A stretch of DNA of 64,000 nt, from assembly GCA_944320555.1 (NCBI GenBank), contig CALUHX010000010.1, forward strand, positions 1 through 64,000, written 5' to 3'. Shown piece after piece: positions 8,571 to 16,706 of this stretch (position 1 is its first letter; every line of letters begins with the position of its first letter). This DNA is from an uncultured Butyricimonas sp. GTDB taxonomy: Bacteria; Bacteroidota; Bacteroidia; Bacteroidales; Marinifilaceae. Under the pieces are notes generated by a model. It had not been told where the DNA came from. It worked only from the letters and a program-made list of their open reading frames with translations, and searched no databases. The position numbers and the translations under genes are program-made.

Positions 8571-8675
8571 TCACAAATCCTTAAGCCATTTCTTACCCCG
8601 CTTGGTATAAGACCAAATTACAAAAGCAAGTCCAACAATGCTTGTCACTAAAAATACAGCCGCCAATGAATCCAT
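8571..8675 (-). CDS. 34-residue single-helix membrane protein, copy 2
   Basis: An ATG-to-TGA frame of 34 codons. The N-terminal two thirds is one hydrophobic helix (residues 4-20), followed by WSYTKRGKKWLKDL, a basic C-terminus typical of a single-pass protein with its tail in the cytoplasm. It is not a chance frame: a second frame of exactly the same length, 220 bp upstream on the same strand, encodes the same C-terminus with one change and a diverged hydrophobic helix. The DNA before its ATG resembles the end of the 80-residue gene (ATTTTAAAAT then a stop), suggesting a decayed copy of that gene. Function unknown. Confidence 0.72.
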   Translation of the reverse strand: MDSLAAVFLVTSIVGLAFVIWSYTKRGKKWLKDL

Positions 8676-8790
8676 AATCTCTCTATTTTAAAATTCAATT
8701 CACACCACAAGCAAGGCTCATGCCACACCTTCCTGTATGGGAATCAATCCTCGATTGGTTCTCAAAACCAGTCGACATCCTCTCTCGACA

Positions 8791-8895
8791 TCACAAATCT
8801 TTAAGCCACTTCTTGCCTGGCTTGGTGTAAGACCAAATTATCAAAATAACAGCAACAATACTCGCAAGTAAATATAAAGCAGTCAATGAATTCAT
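8791..8895 (-). CDS. 34-residue single-helix membrane protein, copy 1
   Basis: An ATG-to-TGA frame of 34 codons encoding a hydrophobic helix (about residues 4-20) and the tail WSYTKPGKKWLKDL. Between the two copies 13 of 14 tail residues are identical while helix residues are replaced by other hydrophobic ones, the pattern of protein-level selection. The start codon lies 7 bp after the stop of the 80-residue membrane protein, so translation is probably coupled. No Shine-Dalgarno is evident, as is usual for Bacteroidetes. The role is unknown; small membrane proteins of this type often bind a larger membrane partner. Confidence 0.75.
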   Translation of the reverse strand: MNSLTALYLLASIVAVILIIWSYTKPGKKWLKDL

Positions 8896-8902
8896 AATCA
8901 TA

Positions 8903-9145
8903 TCATTTTAAAATCCGGTTCGCAAAAAAAGCAAAGGCACAAGTAACAAAACCACCCAAAATAAGTGTGCCCCAATTTACAGCATCCAACGTATCCATAA
9001 ACAACGGAGTGACACTACCAACCACAAGTCCTGCAAATGTCAATTTGGACAAGTCAAAAAAGTAACCCGCCAACTTTTCTCGGCGTGTCTTGTTCTTTTC
9101 TTTGGTCTCTTGCCTGCTCTTTTGTTGTTCGCCCCAATTGCTCAT
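8903..9145 (-). CDS. Small two-helix membrane protein (DUF6722-like)
   Basis: An 80-residue protein with a charged, glutamine/lysine-rich N-terminal 25 residues, then two hydrophobic segments (about 32-50 and 57-76). The stretch LAGYFFDLSKLTFAGLVVGSV recalls small Bacteroidales membrane proteins grouped as DUF6722; that match is from memory and uncertain. It is the first gene of a three-gene minus-strand cluster with two 34-residue proteins and has a good promoter at 9171-9201. No biochemical role can be assigned. Confidence 0.75.
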   Translation of the reverse strand: MSNWGEQQKSRQETKEKNKTRREKLAGYFFDLSKLTFAGLVVGSVTPLFMDTLDAVNWGTLILGGFVTCAFAFFANRILK

Positions 9146-9170
9146 TTCCGTTTCAATATCTTGGTTTATG

Positions 9171-9201
9171 CAAAAGTACGGATTTTTACCGAGCAGACAA
9201 C
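9171..9201 (-). promoter_or_regulatory. Promoter of the small membrane-protein cluster
   Basis: Minus strand GTTG (9201-9198), 19-bp spacer, TACTTTTG (9178-9171): a full Bacteroidetes promoter 26 bp before the 80-residue gene. Confidence 0.65.
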
Positions 9202-9296
9202 ACTACCGCCTGCTTTTTATTCGCACGTCCGCCTCGCCCCGCCGCAAAGTCCGGTTTCCGCCACCCTCCGCATTTCTCCATGCCCGATAATCCCGT

Positions 9297-9337
9297 AACA
9301 AAAATTCCCCTCCGGCAAAGGCAGCCCGGAGAGGAAT
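9297..9337 (-). terminator. Terminator downstream of the DUF4988 lipoprotein gene
   Basis: A 12-bp stem (9304-9315 with 9326-9337, one mismatch) and 10-base loop; on the minus strand it is followed by TTTTTG. Confidence 0.7.
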
Positions 9338-9499
9338 CGAACAACAGTTAAAATAACATTGATTTATGGAGCATAAAAAGTTCCCACATAAATGAGGGGT
9401 CATCTCACGACGCCCCTCATCTCTTACTGGTTGCATAGAATAAGGTAGATAACCTTACTTTCTCGTATCGATAAGAAAGACCGACAAAATCTTCTTTCT

Positions 9500-12364
9500 T
9501 TAATTTGCAGGATTAACGTGAAGCACTATGTCACTAATGGTTTGTTCACTGATCACTTTCGCGTCATCTCCTTGTCCGAATTTAACGGTCACCGTCAAAA
9601 CCACAGGCACGTTCACAGTGGATTGAATTTCGTCGCTATTCTTCCAGAACCATCCATCTTTTTCACTATCATATTCGATTGTGCCCGAAGTTTCAAATCC
9701 TTCCGCAATAGCATAGGAAATCTCAACCATGTAATTGTCGTCTTCAGCGTCTTTTCCGTCAACAATCAGAGCCAAAGTCTCGCCCAAAATCGGGTCATAC
9801 CCCTCCAACGAGAGCCCCAAGTCCTCAAACGGAATCGGCATAGTGCTTTCGTCCGTGATGGAAAGTTCCTTGGTGGCGATTTCCAAAGGCTGAATCGGAT
9901 TAGTGAACTTAACGACACACGACCGCTTTTCACTGATCGGAACGTTCGCTCCTCCTATCAGCTGATAATAAACTGTCAGGCCGTTCTCCCAAATATCCTC
10001 TGGCAATTCGGTAAACGATTCAACGGTTATCGTTCCGTCCGCATTGAATGTCAAGCCTTCCACATCCTCGTCAATCGAGAATCTCATCGAGGTGTTCTCG
10101 ATAGTTTCAAATGCAGTGCGCAAATCGGTCGAGAAACCTCCATTGCTATTGATACGAACACCTAACGTCTCGTGGCTTGCATCCCAGCGTCCATTATTCG
10201 CATAAAGGTCATCAAGGTTCGGTTTCGTCAGTATAATCGTGAAAGAGGTCGTGGCCTTCTTAGAACCTATCTCGTGAGTAATTACCACGTCATATTTTTC
10301 TTCTGCGGCGGTAGCGCTCACCGTCACTTTCTGATTAGACAAATCAAACGTCAGATCCGTTTGCTCGGCAACGTCAGATCCGTTCACCGTGATTGTCTGA
10401 TATTCTTCCAAATCTGCCAAAGACTTCAAGAAGAATGTCTCCAAATCGTTCAATGCGGCCTCGTCCAAGTCAAGTTGCACGTCATGAGCCACGCCCACGA
10501 AATACCAGTCTTCCGGAACAACCGTCAAATATTTGATTTCTTGCTGTTGCGGTTCCTCGACTTCCGACTCTTCCCTTACCTGAATAGTCAAATCTTTTTC
10601 AAACACAAGATCTTCTCCCACACGAACTTCCACCGTGAAAGTAAAATCTCCGTTGTATGTGTTGAATGTGACATCCTCCAACGTCATCAAGCCGGTCTCC
10701 TCGTGGTATAGCAACCATCCCTCTTTTGCTTCTTCGTCATTCAACACAAGCTTGATATTCGGCTCAAACCCATAGTTCTCCAACTCGCTGAATTCATCGT
10801 TCTCAACCACCCCGACCATAAGGTCAGACATATCAAGAGTTGCGCCTTCTTTCCAAGGCATCGTCTTGGAATAAGTATCTCCCACAGCAGTAGGATCTTC
10901 CTCGGCATCTGCGGCTGATTGATACAATGAAAGCGTCAACGGTTCTCCTGCGGCTGTCTCAAATGCGATATAATCGGAATAAACCACACGGCCCTCATTG
11001 TGCATGTCTTCCACGCGCAAAGCCAAAGTGTAGTTTTCCACCTCTCCGCTCATCACTTTCTGGTCGAAACCAAAGTCCACATCAATCAAACCGTCCTCTG
11101 CCACTCTCGGGTTGTTGGCTGTAAACAAGCCGTCTGCCGCACGGGATTTCACTTCGAAATAATCCATCGATGCGGCCACCTTGTAATCCGTACCCAGCAC
11201 TGCCGTCGACGGGCTAATCCGGAAAGACAATACGGAAGGACTCGCATATATAAATTTCTCCTCTTCTATTCCAATAACTTTCAACTTGTTCACCTTCAAA
11301 TTGGCTCCGTCCAACGTCATCGGCACGAAGTTCACCGAAGTGACGATTTTGCCGAAAATGTCGGTTGTCGGCAGCGTGAGGGTCTCATAGGCGTAGGTGT
11401 CTGTCTCGGCGGTATACACCGGCACGTTCAAGGTGATAAAGCCATCGCCCTTCACCACGTAAATATTATTCTTTATCTCGATAGCCGGATCAATCGGTGT
11501 TCCATTCAAACACAGGTTCCCCTCCTCATTCACCGTCAGTTTCACATTGTCGGCTATAAGTGCGGCCATGTCGAAGCCTGCAATAGGTTGGGCGGCATCC
11601 GTGCCCACTTGATACATCAATCCGTTTTCCTCATCATATGAGAAAGAAATCGTGGGAATCGTAGGAGTGTTACCCGGGTCGCCCGCATCCCCTTTAGGCC
11701 CTTTCACTTCGCCAAGGTCTGCCCAAGTCGTCCCATTATCGGAAGAATACCACAAATGGCCATCCGTCCTTACCTCGAACTTCACTTGAAGTGCCGGAGC
11801 CGGAGTGCCCGGGTCACCTTGGTCGCCCTTCTCACCTTTCACCACGCCGAGGGACTCACCGTTCAGCAACAACTCGCCTGTAGCCTCATCAATCTCGAAA
11901 TCCAACACCGGAGCCTCGGCCTCCACTTTGCCCACGGAAGTCCATTGAGCTGCATCGCCACTCTCAAAGGTGTACATCAACTCGCCGTTCTCAATCTTGA
12001 AAGTCGGCACTGCTCCCGGAGTTCCCGGATCGCCAGGCAAACCTTGAACGCCTTGGTCTCCCTGATCGCCTTTGTCTCCTTTGTCGCCCTTCTCACCTTT
12101 CGTGATGTTGTGCGTCGAGCCGTCGGAAAGCGTGATGACCACTCCGCCATTACCGTCGGATTCAACGCTAGTAACAATAGCCCCGCCATTCACCAACTCT
12201 TGCAACTTGGCGATGGCGTCTTTGTTTGCGTCAATCTGCACTTGCAGGTTCTCGATGTCGTCGTCGTAATCCTTACAACCTACGAATGAAGGTCCTGCAA
12301 TTCCGCAAAGAAGTGCTCCTAAAAGCACAGTTCTTGTAAAATTACTCTTTTTATTCATACGCAT
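9500..12364 (-). CDS. Collagen-like DUF4988 (PL29 N-terminal type) surface lipoprotein
   Basis: A 954-residue lipoprotein. The signal peptide ends SFVGCKDYDDD, a lipobox Cys followed by the acidic sequence used for surface export in Bacteroidetes. A short coiled coil (IENLQVQIDANKDAIAKLQELV) trimerisation region precedes three runs of Gly-X-Y collagen triplets: about nine in GEKGDKGDKGDQ..., four in GEKGDQGDPGTP and four in GPKGDAGDPGNT, separated by beta domains. This is the N-terminal layout of DUF4988/PL29-type proteins. The remaining 650 residues look like repeated Ig-like or cadherin-like beta domains; no lyase catalytic domain was recognised. Probable role: a trimeric surface stalk or adhesin. 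The gene stands alone, with intergenic sequence on both sides. Confidence 0.8.
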   Translation of the reverse strand: MRMNKKSNFTRTVLLGALLCGIAGPSFVGCKDYDDDIENLQVQIDANKDAIAKLQELVNGGAIVTSVESDGNGGVVITLSDGSTHNITKGEKGDKGDKGDQGDQGVQGLPGDPGTPGAVPTFKIENGELMYTFESGDAAQWTSVGKVEAEAPVLDFEIDEATGELLLNGESLGVVKGEKGDQGDPGTPAPALQVKFEVRTDGHLWYSSDNGTTWADLGEVKGPKGDAGDPGNTPTIPTISFSYDEENGLMYQVGTDAAQPIAGFDMAALIADNVKLTVNEEGNLCLNGTPIDPAIEIKNNIYVVKGDGFITLNVPVYTAETDTYAYETLTLPTTDIFGKIVTSVNFVPMTLDGANLKVNKLKVIGIEEEKFIYASPSVLSFRISPSTAVLGTDYKVAASMDYFEVKSRAADGLFTANNPRVAEDGLIDVDFGFDQKVMSGEVENYTLALRVEDMHNEGRVVYSDYIAFETAAGEPLTLSLYQSAADAEEDPTAVGDTYSKTMPWKEGATLDMSDLMVGVVENDEFSELENYGFEPNIKLVLNDEEAKEGWLLYHEETGLMTLEDVTFNTYNGDFTFTVEVRVGEDLVFEKDLTIQVREESEVEEPQQQEIKYLTVVPEDWYFVGVAHDVQLDLDEAALNDLETFFLKSLADLEEYQTITVNGSDVAEQTDLTFDLSNQKVTVSATAAEEKYDVVITHEIGSKKATTSFTIILTKPNLDDLYANNGRWDASHETLGVRINSNGGFSTDLRTAFETIENTSMRFSIDEDVEGLTFNADGTITVESFTELPEDIWENGLTVYYQLIGGANVPISEKRSCVVKFTNPIQPLEIATKELSITDESTMPIPFEDLGLSLEGYDPILGETLALIVDGKDAEDDNYMVEISYAIAEGFETSGTIEYDSEKDGWFWKNSDEIQSTVNVPVVLTVTVKFGQGDDAKVISEQTISDIVLHVNPAN

Positions 12365-12656
12365 AAATTAAATTGGTAATTAAAAAAGTTATTAAGTAAC
12401 TCTCTTTCATCTTGTCCACAATTTAACGAACTGCTTAATGTCACTGTCCTATGTCCTTTGTTTCTGTCCATTGTACAATATCAAAAAACCTTCGTTTTTT
12501 TGTATCGAATTTTCGCCCCTCGCGGAGCCTTCTTGCCTTCGCCAGAATTGTTAAATATTCGAAAACAAAGAAGATTTTTTAAGCCAATTAACACACTATC
12601 AACCAATAGATTACATTCAATATCTGTCAGTTCGGGAATAAAAAAGACGACAAGTT

Positions 12657-12687
12657 ATTGGTATCATCAAAAAAAGGATTACTTTTG
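12657..12687 (+). promoter_or_regulatory. Orphan plus-strand promoter
   Basis: ATTG (12657-12660), 19-bp spacer, TACTTTTG (12680-12687). No coding sequence follows on this strand, so it may drive a small RNA or be a relic. Confidence 0.45.
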
Positions 12688-12994
12688 TATCATTAAACGA
12701 ACGTTTATTTGTATTTTATTGTGTCAAAACACTAGTGACAATCAAGCACTTACAAAGCCTGTTTTCACGCAAAAAAGTCTCGTAAAACATCATTTTTCAC
12801 CCATTTCCCCAAAATTCACCTTAAAAAGACCGTTTCCGCCCGTTTCCCGCACCATCTTTTCACCCGCAAAACACCTTCGCCCGCCGCCCGCCCAAAGACC
12901 ACCTCTCCCGACAACCATCCGCTTCGCGCCCAACTCCCCGATTTCAAAAAATCAGCTTAAGCAACAGAACGACAACACCACCCAACTCCATTCC

Positions 12995-13290
12995 CAAAAC
13001 GGGGAAACCACCCCGAAGGGGGATGGGGGCATGAAAATAATAATTTGAGACAGCCTCTGCCCCCAAAAGAAGGAGGATATACGAAAACAGCATTTGAGAA
13101 CAGCCATTGATGGCGCGTCGAAATAGCCAATCACACCCCTCCGGCGGCTTTGCCGCCACCTTTCCCATTTTAAGGGAGGAATTGCAGAACAATGAGATTC
13201 CGTCGAATAACTTTGCCCCGCAAACTCTCCCCCTGAGACAGGGGAAGCACCCCGAAGGGGGACAGGGGTATGAAAATCACATTTCGACAC
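12995..13290. repeat. Two copies of a decayed dispersed repeat
   Basis: Copies at about 12995-13040 and 13224-13290 share GGGGAA-CACCCCGAAGGGGGA-GGGG-ATGAAAAT, and both are followed by an AATTTGAGACAGCC/AAATTGGAGGCAGCC-like segment. Between them lies CACCCCTCCGGCGG with a GGCGGC/GCCGCC hairpin. They look like fragments of an intergenic repeat family seen widely in Bacteroidales. Confidence 0.6.
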
Positions 13291-13369
13291 GACCTCGAGG
13301 GGACATGAAGCAAATTGGAGGCAGCCACTGCCGCAAAATAGAGACATTTGGCATTTTACGCAAGGAAGC

Positions 13370-13415
13370 AAAAAAGCCCGCCCCTGCGCGGACCGCAGTC
13401 TGCGCAGAAGCGGGC
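13370..13415 (-). terminator. Terminator of the PepSY-like gene
   Basis: Stem GCCCGC (13410-13415 against 13376-13381) with an inner TGCGC/GCGCA stem, followed on the minus strand by six T. Confidence 0.85.
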
Positions 13416-13448
13416 ACAACCCGTAAGAAAAAAAACAAAGCGCGGCGT

Positions 13449-13904
13449 TTAGCCCAACACCACAAGCGTCTCAAGATCCAACGCCTCTTCTTTCAAAAAC
13501 TCGCCGTCCTCATTGTAGTAAACCATAAGCCGCCTGTCTCCGTTTTTGATTAACAGGCGATAAGAATTGTCCGTTCCCTTGGCGGCCTGCTCCACCACGT
13601 ACCCCTCGTAATCCTCGCTGACAGCGGCCGCCACCGCCTCGGGCACTTCCGACACGTCAATGTCCGTGTACACCACGTCCGTCTGAGCCAACAACAGCTC
13701 CTCCGTCGTCGTCTCATCCTCCACCACCGTGTCCTGAACCGTCAGAGGAACCGCCGCCACAAGCGCGGCCTGGGTCAACGTGTCGGTGTTTGTCACTGTG
13801 TCCTGAGCCGTCAAAGACGGGCAACTCGTGTTCCCGGCGAAAGCCGGAGCGGCGCATAGCGCGAATGCCGAAGCAATCAAAGTGCTTGTCAATAAGTGTT
13901 TCAT
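13449..13904 (-). CDS. Secreted PepSY-like domain protein
   Basis: A 151-residue exported protein. The signal peptide (MKHLLTSTLIASAFALCAAPAFA) is followed by a low-complexity, threonine/valine-rich linker containing two TVQDTV-like repeats, then a C-terminal PepSY-like domain at about residues 75-150 (DVSEVPEAVAAAVSEDYEGY, YRLLIKNGDRRLMVYYNEDGEFLKEE). Such domains occur in small periplasmic proteins, some inhibiting proteases, but no target is evident here. It is a single-gene unit ending in a strong terminator 34 bp after the stop. Confidence 0.8.
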   Translation of the reverse strand: MKHLLTSTLIASAFALCAAPAFAGNTSCPSLTAQDTVTNTDTLTQAALVAAVPLTVQDTVVEDETTTEELLLAQTDVVYTDIDVSEVPEAVAAAVSEDYEGYVVEQAAKGTDNSYRLLIKNGDRRLMVYYNEDGEFLKEEALDLETLVVLG

Positions 13905-14445
13905 AGTTTAATTGTTTTAGTGTGTAACATTGTTTTTTGCTTGCGTCTTTCCCGACGCCTCACTTATCTTATTGACAAAACCATGCCAGGACCCTTCCCG
14001 TATCCGTCATCCGCCAACAACAATCTGATTCCCAATGGAATAAACATCCCCTACGTTAATATTAATTCACTGATTTTCAGTGTCATTACGTGGAATTATC
14101 CAAACCGTCCACACCAAAATGAGCAAATTTTCCATAAGACAACCTCCTCGCCCCATTCTGCGGCGACCAATGATTATCAATCACTTATCATCAACAGACA
14201 TTATTATTACTAAAAATTTCCGCACGCTTTCGCTTCCGGCAATCCCCTCCCGCGCCATATTTTCTCCATAGCCGCACCCGGGTTTCGCTTGGTTTGTGGC
14301 GCATCAATCACGTACGACGCACGCATGAGGCACGTTTGCAAACGTGCCTCATGCGTGCGTCGTACGTGCGTCATTCGTGGCAGACCCGGCGGAACCCCGG
14401 CGAAGCCACAAGGCAGCCCCGGCCCGGGACGCGGGACAACCAATC
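13905..14445. other. Intergenic region around a 60-bp palindrome
   Basis: No gene is supported. AT-rich sequence upstream of the PepSY-like gene changes at about 14220 to GC-rich sequence that contains the palindromic element at 14300-14377, just downstream of the OMP gene. Confidence 0.5.
14300..14377. repeat. Perfect 60-bp palindrome built of 11-bp units
   Basis: Bases 14309-14368 are a perfect inverted repeat with no spacer. Each arm is made of 11-bp units: TGCCTCATGCG (14345-14355), TGCGTCGTACG (14356-14366) and, beyond the palindrome, TGCGTCATTCG (14367-14377), mirrored on the left with a degenerate third unit at 14300-14310. No T-run follows on either strand, so it is not a standard terminator. 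Confidence 0.85.
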
Positions 14446-15252
14446 TCAGTCCTTTGCGAAACGCAACAGGCGGGGCGACTTGATGTCGAAAAGATTGTAA
14501 CTGATGACCACCGTGCCGCGCATGTGCAGCATATTGTAGTCGAAATACTGGTTGTCCTTGTGGAAAATGTCCTTGAAGCCCATGGAGACGCGCAGGCCCA
14601 ATTCGAAGCGGCGGCTCAGTTTCCGCTCGTAACCGAGGAGCACGCCCATGTCCCACGAGTCCATGTAGGGCGAGAAATCCATGTCGTCCATGTTCTCGTC
14701 CACCACGGAGTCCATCTCGTCAGGCCCCGTCAGGCCTATGTAGCCCTTGATGGGGTCGATGACGAAAGAACTTTTCATCACCAAGGCGAAATAGGGGCCG
14801 AGAAGCACCTTGTCCTTAAGGTTGCGGAACGACCATTTGGCGTAGACGGGAATCTCGAGCATGGTGAAATCCATGTGCATGTCGGCCGTTCCGGAGAACC
14901 ACTCGATGGTGTTGTTGTCCTGGAACTTCTGGTTCTCCACGCGGGCGTCAGCGTTCATCGTGATGGTCTTGTAAGTGACCTCGGCACCCACGTCCCAACG
15001 GGTGGTGACGGGAAAGGTGAGCTTCGCCCCGAGGGAGAGGTCCAGTTTGGGATAGGGGTTGAACGTCTCGGGGATGTGGCGGAACGGCACGGGGATGGCC
15101 CCGCCGACGTCGGTGCCGACTTGCACGCCGAGCGCGAATCGATAATCCACGTTGTCCGAAGACAGGGAATCCGCCGTCCCCTCGGCCCGCCCCGCGGACG
15201 GAAGTAGTCCTGACAGGAGGAACAAGAAAATATATAAGGTATGCTTCTTCAT
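14446..15252 (-). CDS. Outer-membrane beta-barrel protein (PorT/OMP_b-brl type)
   Basis: A 268-residue protein with a cleavable signal peptide (residues 1-23, ending SAGRA) and alternating beta-strand pattern throughout. Features such as LDLSLGAKLTFPVTTRWDVGAEVTYKT, MLEIPVYAKWSF and FELGLRVSMGFKDIF are typical of the porT/outer membrane beta-barrel family of Bacteroidetes. The ligand is unknown. It starts 6 bp after the stop of the PCMD lipoprotein gene, so the two are almost certainly one operon and may act together at the outer membrane. The 60-bp palindrome lies just beyond its 3' end. Confidence 0.85.
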   Translation of the reverse strand: MKKHTLYIFLFLLSGLLPSAGRAEGTADSLSSDNVDYRFALGVQVGTDVGGAIPVPFRHIPETFNPYPKLDLSLGAKLTFPVTTRWDVGAEVTYKTITMNADARVENQKFQDNNTIEWFSGTADMHMDFTMLEIPVYAKWSFRNLKDKVLLGPYFALVMKSSFVIDPIKGYIGLTGPDEMDSVVDENMDDMDFSPYMDSWDMGVLLGYERKLSRRFELGLRVSMGFKDIFHKDNQYFDYNMLHMRGTVVISYNLFDIKSPRLLRFAKD

Positions 15253-15258
15253 AATCGG

Positions 15259-16626
15259 TTAATAAATAAGTTGAACATTATCCACTTCCATGACGCTCCC
15301 CGGCGCGCCGATGTATTCGTCGCCCTTCTGGCTGGAACTGAAGACGATGGCCACGTGGGTGGGAAGGAGTTCGTAATTGGTGTACTCTATATCAATGCGG
15401 TAGTGGCCCCAGTTCCGGTAGGCGGAATTGTTGCCGTCAAAGATTATCTCGCCCGAGCCGAGCAGCGTGGCACCGTCCTCCTCGCGTCCGTGGTAAGCGA
15501 AATCCTTGCTGCTGTCCCAATGGATGAGGTGAATCCAGGCGTGGCCGGAGTCGATGCCCTCGATGTCTTGGATTTCATAGCGATACCCGTTTTTCACGGC
15601 CTGCTTCAGCGTGTCGCCCGGCACGTATCGCGCATCGAACTCCAAGGCGGCGGGACGCAGCGTGTAGGGCACCCCGAAATAGGTCATCGAGCGGGAGTCG
15701 GCCAGATTGTTCACATTAATCTGGAAATAGCCCGTGTACAAGGAACCAGCCGCAATAAGGTCGCCAAAGACGATGGCGTCCTGAATCCTGGTAGTCAGGC
15801 GGGCCGCCTTTCCGCCCTGATAATCGAAAGGCTCGGCCCCGAGCACAAAGGTGTTGTTGGCAGTGGCCCATCCTTGCCCTTTGCCGGGAACGGGATCGAT
15901 AGTCATGACGTTGTTATTTATGTCATTCCCGAATTTGCCCCACGACTCAAAGTCGGAATTGGGAATCTGGTAAAGTTCGGTGAAGTAGACTTTCCACACG
16001 CGGGTGGTTTGGCCGTCGGCAGCGGAGACGGTGATTTCCATATAATCCTCGTAATCCTCGAAAGTGAAACTGTCGTCGTATTCCGCGACAGCCCCGTCGG
16101 AAGCGAGGACTTTAATTCCTTTGATTTCATAGCCGTTGTCGGCATCCAAGCTGCTGTCGGGGTCGGACACATAAATCAGCGCGTTCCACGGGTCAATGTA
16201 AACCGTCGTTTCCTCCGAACCGCTAAACGTGAACTCCTTGATGTCCGCTCCGGTCTCAGAGGGATAAAGGCTCAGCGTGTAGGGATGCGGCTGGCCGCTC
16301 TCGGCGATGAGGTGGAAATTGATTTCCGAAGTTCCTGTCGAGAACACCAAATCCTCGCTCCCGGTGTAGTCGCCCAGCACGGAGTGGGTGGTGGGGCTTG
16401 TGGTCATGGCCGCCCTGACCGTGAAAGGGAACAAGTCCTCTTGGGGCCGGACCGAAATGGCAATATCTTCGCCCACCATATAAACAGTGTCCACCACGGC
16501 GCTCTCCGGCGTGTGGGAGAGCACTTGGAAACTCACGACGCTTGCCTCGTCGCTCAAGTCGCTCACTTTCTCGCAAGAGACGAGCCACAAGGACATCAGC
16601 AAAAACAATGCACTATATTTCTTCAT
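15259..16626 (-). CDS. PCMD-domain lipoprotein
   Basis: A 455-residue lipoprotein; the signal peptide ends LWLVSCEK, giving the lipidated Cys. The N-terminal half has Ig-like beta domains with a repeated pattern (SFQVLSHTPESAVVDTVYMVG; EFTFSGSEETTVYIDPWN). The C-terminal half from about residue 215 (IPNSDFESWG) to the end is the PCMD domain, a putative carbohydrate-metabolism or glycan-binding beta-sandwich found in Bacteroidetes surface lipoproteins; typical blocks are GWATANNTFVLG, GYFQINVNN and the C-terminal GSVMEVDNVQL. It is followed by a barrel protein 6 bp away. Binding of a surface glycan is inferred from the family only. Confidence 0.88.
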   Translation of the reverse strand: MKKYSALFLLMSLWLVSCEKVSDLSDEASVVSFQVLSHTPESAVVDTVYMVGEDIAISVRPQEDLFPFTVRAAMTTSPTTHSVLGDYTGSEDLVFSTGTSEINFHLIAESGQPHPYTLSLYPSETGADIKEFTFSGSEETTVYIDPWNALIYVSDPDSSLDADNGYEIKGIKVLASDGAVAEYDDSFTFEDYEDYMEITVSAADGQTTRVWKVYFTELYQIPNSDFESWGKFGNDINNNVMTIDPVPGKGQGWATANNTFVLGAEPFDYQGGKAARLTTRIQDAIVFGDLIAAGSLYTGYFQINVNNLADSRSMTYFGVPYTLRPAALEFDARYVPGDTLKQAVKNGYRYEIQDIEGIDSGHAWIHLIHWDSSKDFAYHGREEDGATLLGSGEIIFDGNNSAYRNWGHYRIDIEYTNYELLPTHVAIVFSSSQKGDEYIGAPGSVMEVDNVQLIY

Positions 16627-16706
16627 GTTATTCGATTTTTGACTAATGGGTTATACAATTTTCATACCGAACCGCCGCGTTTCCCCGTCTATTTCGCGCC
16701 GGCACG

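Larger units (their letters stand above)
9146..9499. other. Intergenic region with promoter and stacked 3' hairpins
   Basis: Apart from the promoter at 9171-9201 and the terminator at 9297-9337, this holds more stem-loops downstream of the minus-strand DUF4988 gene: ATGAGGGG/CCCCTCAT at 9392-9399 and 9413-9420, and a short CTTTCT/AGAAAG pair around 9462-9484. No coding frame is convincing. Confidence 0.5.
12365..13448. other. Long intergenic region with orphan promoter and decayed repeats
   Basis: More than 1 kb without a credible gene. It holds a plus-strand promoter with no gene behind it (12657-12687), two related repeat copies (about 12995-13040 and 13224-13290), a hairpin GGCGGC-TTT-GCCGCC at 13143-13157 and the terminator of the PepSY-like gene. 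Open frames across it have the low-complexity, stop-poor look of repeats rather than genes. Confidence 0.6.

Noticed and set aside
12458..13048. 196-residue plus-strand frame near the orphan promoter
   Set aside because: Begins upstream of the promoter, low complexity, ends in the repeat; not supported as a gene.
12952..13553. Open frames on both strands across the repeat region
   Set aside because: They run through repeat copies and hairpins and into the PepSY-like gene; translation gives typical spurious repeat proteins.
14309..14368. Rho-independent terminator for the OMP gene
   Set aside because: The palindrome has no T-run on either side and is far longer than normal terminators.
14300..14377. 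CRISPR array
   Set aside because: Repeats are 11 bp, contiguous and inverted, without spacers; no cas genes in the window.
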